A stretch of DNA of 64,000 nucleotides. It comes from Posidonia oceanica (Eukaryota > Streptophyta > Magnoliopsida > Alismatales > Posidoniaceae). Under the pieces are notes generated by a model, which was given only the letters and a program-made list of their open reading frames with translations, did no database searches and had not been told where the DNA came from. Below, piece by piece: positions 22,200 to 33,440 of this stretch; positions within the stretch are counted from its first letter, which is position 1; each line of letters opens with the position of its first letter. The position numbers and the translations under genes were made by a program. The stretch is from the NCBI GenBank assembly GCA_037176725.1, contig JAZBRS010000035.1, positions 46,882,001 to 46,946,000 of the forward strand, written 5' to 3'.

Positions 22200-25100
22200 A
22201 TGTCGGACGGTGCTGCAGGAGAGGGCACCGGTGCCGCGAGGGGAAGCTCCGTGGGCGGCAACGGCGATGCGAAAGGGCGTGGCTCAGGGGGCAGCCCTGT
22301 TGGTTGTGACGACGCACGGAGTGGCTCGCCGGTTGGGGGCGGCTTGTAAGGCAGTCCTGTGCAGGCGACCGGCCCTGCAGCTAGCGGCGGCACGCAGAGT
22401 GGGGGTGACGCTCAAGGAAGCTCAGCGGTGGCTGGCAATGCCCCATGGCGTGGAAGCGACGATGCGCAGACAAGCTCTGCGGCGGCTGGGGGTAGTGGCT
22501 CCTGGACTAGGACCGGCGGTGCTCGGTCTGTGACTGGGAGCGACGCACGGGGGAAGGCCATGGTCGGGGGCAGCGACGCGGCTAGTGGCGGTTCTTTAGC
22601 GATCTCCACTGAGGTAGGTCGTCCTTCCCTGCATGCCTGCTATATGCCCTGATGCTCATCTTGAACCAAAATGCCATGCTACCATTTTGCTTGAATTTGA
22701 TGTCTGTATGCAAAATTCAAACTGATTTTTTTCTTCTTTTTCTTTTTTTTGATTTTGTTTTTGACGCCTGTATGCCACTATTCTGTGACTGTATGCTTGC
22801 ATTTTTGCTGTCTGAACCTCTGATGCCGTATTTTCAACTCGTGCCACATGCTTGCATTTTTGCTGTTCAAAGTTTCACATTGGATACTGCTACTGTATTT
22901 TGCCATATTTTGTGATTTTCTTGCAAATGTCCATGCATTCTGCCATGATTTTTGCAAAAAATAGAACAAACTGCAATATCTGCGCAATTTTGAAACCGTG
23001 CCATTTTTTTTGCAATAACTGTGCAAGTCTTGCAAATAATGGTGCAGTCTTTGCAAATTTGTCATAACTGTGAAAATTTTGCAATTTTACAACTATTTAA
23101 TTTACCATGCTAGCATGTTAACTTGCCATGGTTCAATGGCTTTGCCATGTTTTGCAACGCTTGCCACATTCTGGCGGGATCGTGCAACTTTGGCAAACTC
23201 TGCAATTTACCCATTTCTAGGATTATCTGGCAATTTTCACATTGTGCTTGCAAACTATGCCGCGATCCATGCAAAATCTGTAATCTTTTATCAACTTATG
23301 CCATGATCTTGTGAAATTTGCAAATTTTCTGCAATTTACCTGCTTTTAGGGTGCTTTCCGTAATTTACCCGCTTCTGGGGTGTTTTCTGTAATTTTCCAT
23401 GCTAGTTTATAGTGAATGCCACTGCTCTATGCGAATTCTGCAACTTTCTAGCAATCCATGCCATGATTTGCACATTTCTGTGATTTACCCGCTTTTAAGG
23501 TGCTTTCTGCAATTTTCCATGCTTGTTTATAGTGAATGCCACTGCTCTATGCGAATTCTGCAACTTTCTAGCAATCCATGCCATGATCTGCACATTTCTG
23601 TGATTTACCCGCTTCTAGGGTGCTTTTTGCAATTTTCTATGCTTGTTTATAGTGAATGCCACTACTCTACTTGCTAGTATCTTCTGAGACTTTAACTGTG
23701 AAAATACTCTGCACTGATAGCTCTGTTTTTGGCAGTCACGGCATGACTTTGTCCCGGAGGGTCCTCGGGTGTCACGGGCATGCACTTCTGGCTCTCGGAC
23801 CTTGAATCAGGAGGCCACTAGTTCCTGTACTTTGACTGTGGGTGCCTCCGCTTCTCGGGCCACGAGTCAGGGTGTTTCCAGCTCTCGAGCTCCGAGTCGG
23901 AGCACTTCTGGTTCTAGAGCTGCGAGTGGTTATCGAGCTTTGAGCCGCGCTGCCTCTAGCTCTCGGGCCTCCACATCGAGCTACCCGACCTCGAGGATTC
24001 TGAGCATGTCGGAGGAGCCTGCTGGACCGGTCCCGCCGATCATCCTCAAGGAGGTAAGCTTTAATGACAATTTGTTTCAAGTTGTTATCTGCTCCAATGC
24101 CTTTGTTTTCTGACTTGTGAGCTAGAATTGCAAGAGCGAGGGAATTACGGGGGGCATCTGCTAGATCCCGATCACATTTCCCGGTAAGTGTGCTTCCTCA
24201 TTTTTAGCTATCCATCATTTTGATTGATGAGTAGCTGATCCTAATGCTTTTTCTTGCAGGCCGGGGATGCCATCCGAACGATGAGGTGCCACTGGGCACC
24301 GGTGCTGGAGCATTTTAGGCGCCTACCTCTGCATTTGCGCGAGTTCCTATTGCATTATACTCCTTTTGGTAGCTTCCTGCAGATTCTTGCCATCCACGGG
24401 CACTATCTCTTCTTTCGGGCCCTTGCGGAGCGATGGCGGCATGAGACACACACGTTCCACTTCCCACACAGGGAGATGACGGTGTTGCCTGAGCACTGGG
24501 CACTGCTGACGGGTCTGCATTTCGAAGGAGAGCCCATAGTGGGCAAGACGACGCAGGGCTTTGCTGTGGAGAGTGCCTCCTAGGAACAATCGGTTGAAGT
24601 GCAGCTTCTAGCTCTCTTGGCTTCGCAGTTGAACAGAGTTGTGGCTTGAGCCGGCCATTGGTTCGAGGCAGTCGCACTTCGTACAGCGGCACTTTCTTTT
24701 GGAGCTGAATTACCTGATCTTTTGTGACACTTCAGGATACTGCGTGCACGCCGATTGGCTGATCTACGTAGCAGACTTGGACCATCTAGATATGTATGAT
24801 TGGGGCGGAGCTAGCTATGCTTGGCTGCTCTGTAGCTTGGACAGCGTCGTTCAGCTAGGACGACGCTCATATGTTGGTCTATACCCCCTCCTCACGGTAA
24901 GTTTTGACTTCTGTTAAGTGTAATATTGTTATTTGAGAACTGTTTTGACTTCCTCTATTCTTCTTTGACAGTATTGGACGATAGAGCACATAGTGCGGGG
25001 CCACTATTTTTACCGACTGCGTCCTGAGATGCTTCCCCTTCCACGGCAGTGGTGCGAGCATGACCACAGGCTAGCCTTGGGCATACAGATAACTTGAGGA

Positions 25101-26182
25101 CGTAAGTCTACGAGACGTACAGATACCTGCTGGACCTTCAGTGCCTGGAGGACGTAAGTCTACTCCTCTCCGCTTTCTTTAATTTCTGTAAATGACTGTT
25201 GTTCTTGCTAGCCTCTGACTTAGTTTGCTTGTTTGCTGATTCAGATCTGGCTTCGTCCCTTCAAGGAGTTCGAGGGATTAGACTGGGTTCCCTGGAACTC
25301 AGCACGGGAGTTGAGGGAGCGTCAGATCAGGTTCTACTGTTTGAAGAAGTCTGCGCTCTACCTCCCAGAGCGGGTTCATCACCAGATGGCTGACGAGTTT
25401 TGCATTCCTCTGCCTCCTCCTACTGACATGGGATCAGTGGCCTACACTTGGGTGAGGGCTCATGTGGCGACTGCTGCTGCTCAAGAGCGTCTGCCCAGAT
25501 ATCTCCACCGTGGGATGGATTCAGATGATTATCAGAACTGGTTCCGCCTAGTTGGGAAACCCTTCATCTTCCTTGAGGAACTGAGGGAGGCGCAGCGCGG
25601 GATGTGGTACAGCATTGATTGGGCTAAGGTATGACAAATCACCTTATATATGTCATCTGCTCTATTATGCAACTGCTTGATATCTGTTTTGACTGAGTTG
25701 CTAGCTTTTGCAGGGCTTCGAGGAGGTCTTCAAGGCCTTCTATGATGATATGAGGGAGAAAAAGGTAAAAACCCTGTTAATTCTGCATTTAAGATACATT
25801 TCTGCTCTTTACTGGCTCTGACAATTTTTTTTTTCTGCAGGCAGCATGATGGCAGGCTGGCTTGGAGCTTGCATTTTAACTGTTTAAATATCATGTTAAA
25901 AATGCTTCCTCTGCTCTGACTTTGTTTCTACTTTCTGTATCCCAAGGTAGAGATCCTGCTAGGGAGATGAACATGGCCAGCAGCGAGGACTTCTCTGTGG
26001 AGCACGAGGAGGAGGATAGGTCCGGTGGCAAGGACGTTGGCACCTCCACACCTGCTGCTTCACGGGCTCGGGCTGCAAGGATTTCTAGAAGACTAACCCG
26101 CAAGGTAGCCCGTACTACAGTCGAGAGGTCCAGGAGAGAGGATCCCAGCTCCGTCGAGGAGCACAGCTCGTGGGAGGAGTAG
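22200..26182 (+). pseudogene. Plant mobile domain (PMD, MAIN/MAIL-like) gene, intron-containing, broken
   Basis: Exon 1 (22200-22613) encodes a Gly/Ser/Ala-rich N-terminus and has one stop at 22347. Exon 2 (23736-24053) is Ser/Arg-rich, phase 0 and in frame with exon 1. A short exon lies near 24137-24183. Exon 4 (24260-24896) carries the PMD signature: RWRHETHTFHFPHREMTVLP, then LTGLHFEGEPI. It has a stop at 24581 and a frame change before the CVHADWLIYVADLD segment. Later exons are about 24972-25153, 25245-25628 (WLRPFKEFEGLDWVPWN), 25714-25764 and about 25945-26182. Most junctions show GT...AG. PMDs occur in host silencing factors (MAIN, MAIL1) and in transposable elements. Stops and frameshifts make this a pseudogene. 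It lies in the same orientation as the LTR at 7287. Confidence 0.8.
23341..23672 (+). repeat. 120-bp tandem repeat in PMD intron 1
   Basis: Two full units (23401-23520 and 23521-23640), about 95% alike by eye, with partial units on both sides. The period is exactly 120 bp. It lies in the 1.1-kb intron between PMD exons 1 and 2, which is TTGCA-rich throughout. Since 120 is divisible by 3 an open frame of 92 codons arises; it is not a gene. Confidence 0.9.
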
Positions 26183-26600
26183 AGGGATCGAGATGCATCA
26201 GCCATTTTTGCTGATTCAAGTTATATGTAAAAACTTGAAAGAAAAACTGTAATATCTTGAATTTTGGGCAAAAATATCCAATATATGCAAATTTTTGTCA
26301 CAAAATAGTCTGGTATGTTTGAGTGCTCAAAACAAGTTCTGGAATGTGTTTGTGATGTTTACACGGCTTTTCCACAGGTAATTGGGCATTCTGGCCCTTT
26401 TTGGGAAGCAAACAGGCTGTTCTAGCTAACTGTCTGTAAACTGCACTTCACGTCGGCTTTCCGCACCTGAAGCTGTCGCTGACATTACACGTCTGTCTTT
26501 GACACTGTATATTCGCATCCAACGGTACCGCTTTTCTCTATCGCCGTAGAGATTCGGTGGATTTTCACAACAGAAAGGGTCGCTCTATAGTCTACTGACA
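26183..26600 (+). other. Spacer between PMD and DUF7745-like genes
   Basis: Begins with a stop codon and AT-rich sequence resembling a plant 3' UTR (TGTAAAAACTTG at about 26226, TGTAATATC at about 26248). Then about 26400-26560 has the phrases CTGTCTGTAAACTGCACTTC and GTCGGCTTTCCGCACC, which are partly echoed at 28320-28370 (CTGTCTGCAACTCTG, TGCACTTCGTGCCGAAATTCCGC). This is possibly a flanking repeat around the second gene. Confidence 0.4.
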
Positions 26601-28150
26601 GGAACCCATTTGCTACAGGCTCTGCTCATGGGATGGCCGTGCTGGTTCTCCCGCCTTTTGCTCTACTCCTACACAGGTACTGCCCGGGTTGCTTCTCTAC
26701 CACTGTTGCTCTTCTTCTGCTTTCATCCAAGCATCGAGGCGGTGCTTCCGCTGAATTTGGAGGGTCGGCCGGTCATGGTGAGTGTTGTCTTTTCCACTCT
26801 TCCTAGCTAGACCTGTGTTAGCCCTTGCATTGTACAGGATCTTGCATGATTTCCAGAGAGTTTTCATGCTTTTCCTCTCTTTTTGTGTAGGGTTTTCCCA
26901 CCATGGTAACACCTGCTCGGTGCTCTGATCTTCTGCTGGCATGGATTGGTATGCTGACCGTTGAAGACTGTGAGAGACTGCGATCATGGGACATTTCCAC
27001 AAAGTTTCTGAGCATTGCTAATGTGGAAGTGAGCTGGTACTTGCTGTGTGTCGCTGCCCGATTCTGGAAGCCGGCTTATCACGTCTTCCACTTTGGACAG
27101 GTGGAAATGACTCCTACCTTGGAGGAAGTGAGGCGGATCTATAGCTTGTCGAGGCTGCAGGGGCCTGCAATCTTCATGTAGCGTGATGCCTATCTGTCTG
27201 TGCTAAACCTGTTGACCGGACTCCGGTCAGGTGACTGCGACCGCCACCTGGTTTGCAGAGATGGTGATTTGCCCATGCTTCATCTGTGGTACTTCGACAA
27301 AGTGGCACAGAAGCGTGCCGCGCTAGGCGATGACCTGTGGCTCCGTGGATTTGTCGTCCGTTTTCTGGGGGAGCTGGTTTTTAGTCATGGTAGAATGACT
27401 GTCACCATCGAGGTGGCAGAGATTGCTTTAGCTGTGGTAACTAGGCAGATAGATCTGGCCCCTGTCATTCTGGCTGAGACATACTAGGCCTTGGATCGCG
27501 CTTTGTGGCGCTGCCGGCACTTCTATGGTTGTGGTGCCCTGATTCAGGTGATAAGTTGCTACCCCTGTTTACTGTTCACTGCTTTGCACTTGCTCTGCTC
27601 AGCTGACTTTGTTTTTCAATAGGTTTGGCTTGCTACACATATAGAGGTAGAAATCATGCATCCCCAACGCTCTGCTTTCGATGCATACAGCCGTAGTGGT
27701 CGTCCCAGACTATCCCTTGTGTCCGTGATGTCCACTGTGTGCTGGAGGCCCTAACCGAGGATTTGGTGACCTGGCACATCATTCCTACCGCTACGAAGCC
27801 CTTCGCTGTTTTCTTCAACGATAGTGACATGCGGTTGCTTGTTCTCTCTAGGTTTACTAGAGGTGTGGAGTATAATCCCATCCAGGTGATGCGGCAATTC
27901 GGCTACTGCCAGGATGTATTTGAGCAAGACCCGATGCCAACCTTCTATTAGCAATATCCAATTAGCTCTACTGTGATGACCACTGAGCTGGCTCGCATGC
28001 TGCATCGCTGCATCTACTCAAACAGGATCCCTATGATGAAGGGTTCTGGCTACACTGCAGAGTATGAGAATCATATCGACGAGAGTTGGCCCATCCGCGA
28101 GGTTCCACCTGGCACTCTCTTGTTCCCAGGTGCCGGGAGCTCATCGGGGT
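26600..28150 (+). pseudogene. DUF7745-like (Ogre ORF1-type) gene, broken
   Basis: The exon at about 26891-27547 contains FWKPAYHVFHFGQVEMTPTL followed by EEVRRI. This matches my memory of the DUF7745 / Ogre ORF1 family, where the pattern is FWDP-x-FxFG-x-DMTPTxEEY. Further on come AVVTRQIDLAPVILAETY, then ALDRALW and a FYGCGALIQVWL stretch split by an intron (27548-27622, GTGATAAG...CAATAG). Next come HIIPTATKPF and FTRGVEYNPIQVMRQFGY, ending near WPIREVPPGTLLFPG. In-frame stops fall at 27179, 27485 and about 27949. In Ogre elements this ORF precedes gag and its function is unknown. Here gag does not follow. A short upstream exon (about 26600-26778, donor GTGAGT) is likely. Confidence 0.65.
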
Positions 28151-29567
28151 GCACCCCTAGTTCTGGTGTCTCAAATGCTGTTTGTGTGTCTGTATTCATT
28201 GTGTCTGTAACAACAGAGTCTGTAATGGGCCCATGGGAATACAGAAGTTTGGCTTTATCTTGCTTGCTCGCATAATCTGTGTGACTGTTGTCTGGTTGGT
28301 TCCATTATATGCAGAGACAGCTAACTGTCTGCAACTCTGCAAATCTGCACTTCGTGCCGAAATTCCGCGACTAGATCTATCACTGGCCCCTAACGCTCTT
28401 CTAGTCCACTGACTGTATGCACTTGGATCGGGCACTTGCTGTCTCCGTCATGTTTAGACGATGCCTGGGAACACTGGCTCCTAGCGCCTAGATCAAAATT
28501 AGGGTTTTTGCAGCCTTGTTGCCCTTCCAAGGCGATGCGGGTATGATCCTCCACTCCAAGATAGTTTCTAAATGGTACTGGGTGTTCAGAAAGCATCTGT
28601 CATGCTACCGTCGGCAATACTGACCCAGTGGTTGCCCGGTAGGCGACCACCGTGCCTCCGGCGAAGGATCGATCAGCCTTGCAAAGTTGAGAGGACAGGA
28701 GGGATGCTTATTGCTAATAATGCATGCTTGATTAATGCGATTTGTAATGCCCTCAGTTCTGAGAATGCTTTCGATGCCTGCTATAGGGGAAAGAGGTGTC
28801 TTCGACTCACGAGACCCTACCTAGACTCCCAGACTGTAGGTGGCTCTCGGTTATGTGCGGCGTTGTGGGGGGTGTGTGCTGGGTGGTGGTGGAATAGGCT
28901 TCATGCCAAACTCACTAGACCCTACACCTGCTCTTTTGTGGTTCAAATTCTTTTTTCTCCCTCTCAGGTGTATAGGTTTTCTCTATCCCTAGGTTGGAGG
29001 TATAAGGGTGCCTGGTATGGTGCAGTGGAGCTGCTGCAAGTTAGGGGTGGCTAGTCCCTATGTGGATTCTGTGGGCTTTCAGGCGCTGGCTTCAACACCT
29101 CTCCAAGGTCAGTCCCAGAGATAGAGCTAGTCTGTTTGCCTCTCTCATGGGCCAGCTTCTATCTGCACCTTCTATCTTCTGTATTTTTTGTTGCCCCAGT
29201 GCTAATCTTGGCTCACACTCTCGCTCACTACCTAACATTTTATCTCCCTTTTGGAGGTGTAGGTTCTAGGAGGAGTTTGGTCATGTCGCACTGCTCACAA
29301 TGGATGGTGGCTCCCTCACTATGCTTGGACATCTAAGTAGTGTCAATTGAGGAAGAACGAACTCTTTCTATAGCAGGCAAGCTATTCTAATTTTCATCAT
29401 CGGGCAGATGTTGGCAATGCATGCAAATGCTGTTTACTTATGCTCTATTCATGTGCTAAAGTGCAAGAATAAAATAAACATGTATGCAAATGTGGGGATG
29501 CAACAAGAGGAATGCATGTAGAAATGCAGAGGAAGAAGACTTTGCAAGGCAAGGATACGGGCCTCGG
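28151..29567. other. Junction region, plus-strand element to minus-strand pol
   Basis: No recognisable domain on either strand. Somewhere here the plus-strand element ends and the minus-strand host element resumes. The last part (about 29343-29567, read on minus) looks like the usual sequence just downstream of Ogre pol, with AAAGAGTTCGTTC near its end. No LTR terminus, polypurine tract or GGCTC duplication preceded by ACA was found. The 160-codon frame at 28572-29054 has no domain I know. Confidence 0.45.
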
Positions 29568-29850
29568 TCACTGGTAGTACTTCTTCAGGTAGCATGTATT
29601 GGCATGCTCTGTCAGCTCATTCTAATCCATATCTTGCAAGACAGTCGTGCCTCGAGAGAAGACTCGTTTGATAATGAACAAGCCACGCCAGTTGGGTCGG
29701 AATTTACCTCGACCATCAGGGAGATGGATGGCTCGCAAAACTAGATTGCTGGGTGTAAAGTTTCTAGGCCTGGCTTTCTTCTAATAGGACCTAACCATCC
29801 GCTTCTGATAGCACTGAGCGTGAAGATGATCTCCTTGGCAAATAGTCTGT
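29568..29850 (-). pseudogene. Integrase C-terminus remnant of Ogre-like pol
   Basis: On minus, the translation of about 29850-29568 contains CYQKRMVRSY, then KKARPRNFTPSNLVLRAI, then GRGKFRPNWRGLFIIKRVFS, and ends KKYYQ. This is the typical end of Tat/Ogre integrase. Two in-frame stops (after MVRSY and after QDMD) are present. It is fused directly downstream of the reverse transcriptase connection region, so RNase H and the integrase zinc finger and catalytic core are missing. Confidence 0.75.
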
Positions 29851-31646
29851 GTGGTAGAAAGGTACAGCAGCAGGGGTCTCCCTGGCGTGGGAGGAACCAG
29901 AACTAGAGGCTTGATGAGCAACTGCTTGATCTTATCGAATGCAGCCTGACATTCGTCGCTCCAACAGATCTTTGCATTCTTCCTCAGGAGCTTGAAGATC
30001 GCCTCGCAGATTGGGGTGAGCTGCGCAATGAATCGACTGATATACTGTAGTTGTCCCAACAGACCTCAGACCTCTTTTTCAGTGGTGAGGGGTGGCATTT
30101 CCACAATGGCTCTAGCTTTGCTGGGGTCCACAATGTATCCCAGGAGTTTTCCAGATGACACTTCGAAGACGCATTTGCAGGGATTGAGCCTGAGCTTGTA
30201 ATGCCTGAGGCGATCGAATAGCTTCTTCAGGCAAGCGAGGTGATCCTCGAACTCTCGGGATTTGGCAATCATGTCGTCCACATAGACTTCGACCTCTTGG
30301 TGCATTAAGTCGTGGAATAGAGCAATCATGGCACTTTGATAAGTCGCCCCAGCATTCTTTAGTCTGAATGGCATCACTCTGTAGCAGAAGACTTCCCAAG
30401 GGGTGATAAAATATGTCTTCTCCATGTCTTCTTCTGCCATTTTGATTTGATTGTAGCCTGAAAAGCCATTCATGAAGGATAGCATCTTGTGGCCCGCTAT
30501 ATTGTTTACCAGGACGTCTATGTGTGGCAAAGGGAAGTCGTCCTTGGGACTGGCTTTGTTCAGGTCCCTATAGTCGATGCACATGCGGACCTTTCCATCC
30601 TTCTTGGGCACAGGCACAACGTTTGCAAACCATTCTGGATATAAGACGACTTTAAGAAAATTGACATTGTGCTATTTCATGATTTCTTCTTTTATCATCA
30701 GCAGCCACTGTGATCACCACCTTTTGAGCTTTTGCTTGACCAGCTTCACATCTAGATTCAGCGGTAGCGTATGTACCACTATCTTGACATCTAGTCTAAC
30801 CATGTCGTCATAGCTCCAAGCGAAAACGTCTGCATATTCCATGAGGAATGCAATGAATTCTTCCCAGGCTTGGGGAGACAATCTGGCGCTGATGCGGACT
30901 TGCTTAATGTCTTCGGCTGTGCCGATATTGATGACCTCCGTTTCCCCCTCAACATGGAGGTTTGGTCCTTTCGGATCATTATCGAAGGGCTGGAATTTAG
31001 GCGACGGTTCGTCATTCTCGTCTATGCCTGCCTCATCCTCCTCTTCGTAGGCAACAAGCTCAGAGAGGATCTCCTTCTCAAAGGTTGGATCCGTAACATC
31101 AAAGGAGCAGATGTGTTCCGCCTCTCGTCCTTGATGGCGCTTCAGGATGGTTACGCTTACCCGAGTGTTTCTGTATCCTCGGTGTGCAACCTCTACTCTG
31201 ATGGCTTCTGGATCTGCTGATTGACCAGGTCCTTCTGCCTCTACTGCCACTGCTATTACTGTTGTTGATCCGGCGGTCACTATCAGTGATTCCTCCTCCA
31301 CGTCTTCTGATGTGCTTGCGGGGAGTGCGCTAGATTGGTGGTAGTCCTCTAGCTTATTAACCAGACTGCTTCCACCAGCTGTACTGCCTACATGGGGCAT
31401 GCGCTGTACAAACCATCTAGACCTGCCTCCTGACTGCAGAGTTATCAACTCAACTAGTCTAGTGGATGGCGATGATGCTGACTCCTCCAGGACCATGATG
31501 GTTGGGTAGTCTCGCTGCTGGCGGGGTTCCGTGGGATTGTGATCTATCATCACTGCCTTCCCCTTTCTCAGTGCATTCTGTTTGGTGGCGTCCTTTGCTA
31601 GAACTGCAAGCTGCTCCTGGAATAACAACTTTAGGTCTCCAAGCAT
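29851..31646 (-). pseudogene. Reverse transcriptase of Ogre-like element, inactivated
   Basis: The pre-RT part (31646-30714) includes the stretch around WEEFIAFLMEYADVFAWSYD. After a short break, the catalytic domain (30617-30066) shows DYRDLNKASPKDDFPLPHID, YNQIKMAEEDMEKT and the catalytic YVDD (30273-30284). The motif A aspartate is replaced: FMNGFSGYNQ, where the family has FMDGFSGYNQ (codon AAT, plus 30468-30470). A stop follows PLTTEKEV, then the same frame continues with LGQLQYISRFIAQLTPICE to RPLLLYLSTTQT, where the homology breaks. It once copied the element RNA into DNA; the N for D change and the stops rule out activity. Confidence 0.9.
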
Positions 31647-31649
31647 GTC

Positions 31650-32528
31650 GTCTATCCGGGCTTCTATAACGGCCCCTTCATCCTCGTCCGAGGCGAGATC
31701 GACATAGTAGGCGCTATGTGGCTACTAAGCTTGTTGCTTGCTGCTTCCTTCTTCTGGGGCGGCTGCTCTGGCTGCTAATTGGATTATTGGCCAAGGTGCC
31801 TGCTGTGACAAGAGCGCCATCTATCTTGGCGGGGCTGGAGGGTAGATAGGCCTGCTGCTTGGGAAGGCCGATAGCTGGACGATCGCGCCGGGCGATGCGA
31901 CGCCTATGGGTGCTAGTGATGCTGACCGAACGGCCATGGATGCTATGCGGGCCCACCACAAGGCTTGATTCTCTGAGGCAGATGGATGTATGGCTAATGG
32001 AGCCACCTGCGTTATTGATGATGCCACTGTTGTAGCAGGCTGATCTGGTGAACTCGTTGAACTGCTCGCCAGGGGAAATGGCCACGGTGTTGAGGTGATT
32101 GCGGCTGCAAACTGGTTGGATAACGGTGTCTAGGGGAGTGCTCCCGACTCCAGAACTGCTACTGTTACTGAAGGTGGAACTGGTGATACTGTATAGGGAT
32201 GAAAAGCTATCAACCCTGGTGCTGCATTACCCAACACTGCTGTAACAAAGGAAGGTAAGGCCAAGCAAACTGACTGGGGTGGTGTGGAATCTAGTTGGAC
32301 CTCTTCGTTGGTCCGAACTATATCTGAAATAGACTGCTATTCATCTGAGTACCAGTCTTCGATGCTAACCCACTCCTCTGACGACAATGGGGATCCTGAG
32401 AGCAGTGCTTCCTGCACTGTGGCTTGGTTCCGGTTGGGGTCTAAGATACTTGCACTAACAAAGTTAGTTAAACCTCGAGGGAGGACCAGCTTCCGATTCC
32501 TTGCGTGTTGGCGTGCATCCTTATGCGG
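31650..32528 (-). pseudogene. Protease-RT linker of Ogre-like pol, degenerate
   Basis: Low-complexity Ser/Pro/Ala-rich frames, e.g. 32085-31714, without a domain. In Ogre elements this region is reported to hold a spliced intron. I see no unambiguous splice pair. Confidence 0.4.
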
Positions 32529-32783
32529 CTACCAATCGTATCCAAGACCCTTGTGGTTTCTCCTTTCTTCAGCCTTGACTGGCTCAGCGATTCCTTGGCC
32601 GTACCACCTGAGTGGTGTACCCTTTGCGTAGCCCCACCTATGGCAAAGATTCTCGATCATCCGGAAAGAACTTCCATGAATGGCCAAATGGCTGGCATGC
32701 TCAAGAATGGGGATAAAGTTAACCGGCTCAAACCGATTAACACGATACAAAGTGTTGGTAGGCTTGGGATCGAAGCAATTAGT
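32529..32783 (-). pseudogene. G-patch-like segment downstream of protease
   Basis: On minus, the frame 32750-32529 reads EPVNFIPILEHASHLA, then WGYAKGTPLRWYGQGIAEPV and HKGLGYDW. The spacing of the glycines resembles the G-patch-like stretch known between protease and RT in Tat/Ogre elements, though glycines of the first half (family GKGLG) are replaced. It lies in the expected place. Confidence 0.5.
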
Positions 32784-33440
32784 CTAAAGAGAGGAGTCCT
32801 CCTTGACTCTACCTTTGTCGAAGTTTTCAGCCATGACAATGACGATGTCGTTGTCCCAGCGAAACTTAATCATCCGATGGAGAGTCGAGGGGACCACCTG
32901 ATGCTTGTGCAGCCAAGGGCGCCCAAGCAAGAGGTTAAAAGAGGGCTCTAGATCGACGATGTAGAACTCTACATCGAATACAATCGGGCCGATGATAAGG
33001 GGGATGACCAGAATTCCCAAAGCGTCGTGGTGCGTATTATCAAACGATGTCATCCCTTTGGTGACTGGTGTGATATCCTCGGCTTTGAATCCGAGTTCGC
33101 TTGTGGTGCGCAAGGGGCAGACGTTAAGTCCCGCACTGTTATCAACCAGCGTTAAGGGGACACGGAAACCTTTGTACTGCACCGTGACGTAGAGGGGTTG
33201 GTTGTGGTTGATCCCCACCGGAGGTAGCTCGTCACTTGGGAAGGAGATGACGTGGGGCTCTGCAATCATGCCCACCATGTGCTCTAGGGCTGCTGGCTCG
33301 ATGGCTTGGGAAACATGGGCTGCTTGGAACACACGGAGGAAAGCCTCTCGGTGCTCTGTGGAAGTTTGGATTAAATCCCAAATGGAAATGTTAGCCTTTA
33401 CCTTCTTGAGCTGGGTAGTGATGTCAGCTGAAGGCTGGTT
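32784..33440 (-). pseudogene. Aspartic protease of Ogre-like element
   Basis: The frame begins upstream of its first Met with KKVKANISIWDLIQTSTEHR, typical of the pre-protease segment. The active-site region reads VDNSAGLNV (Asp codon at plus 33141-33143), where the family has DNGSSLNV, so the glycine after Asp-Asn is Ser. It then has FDVEFYIVDLEPSFNLLLGR, PWLH and VVPSTLHRMIKF, the conserved C-terminal flap/LLGRPW region. It would process the polyprotein. It lies in a different frame from gag (+1), with the switch near 33450-33500. This may be decay or a frameshift site. Confidence 0.8.

Larger units (their letters stand above)
7287..28400 (+). mobile_element. Nested plus-strand Ogre-like element, truncated on the right
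   Basis: Order: 6.7-kb 5' LTR, PBS, leader with hairpins (split by a solo LTR), 66-bp tandem array, PMD pseudogene, DUF7745-like pseudogene. No gag, pol, polypurine tract or 3' LTR is found on plus before minus-strand pol sequence begins near 29568. The right edge is placed at about 28.2-28.5 kb by the end of the DUF7745-like homology and is approximate. Either the element lost its 3' part in a rearrangement or it is a non-autonomous derivative. Confidence 0.6.

Noticed and set aside
28572..29054. 160-codon frame as a possible unknown gene
   Set aside because: No domain, no start context or codon signal that I can defend, and it lies in a rearranged junction.
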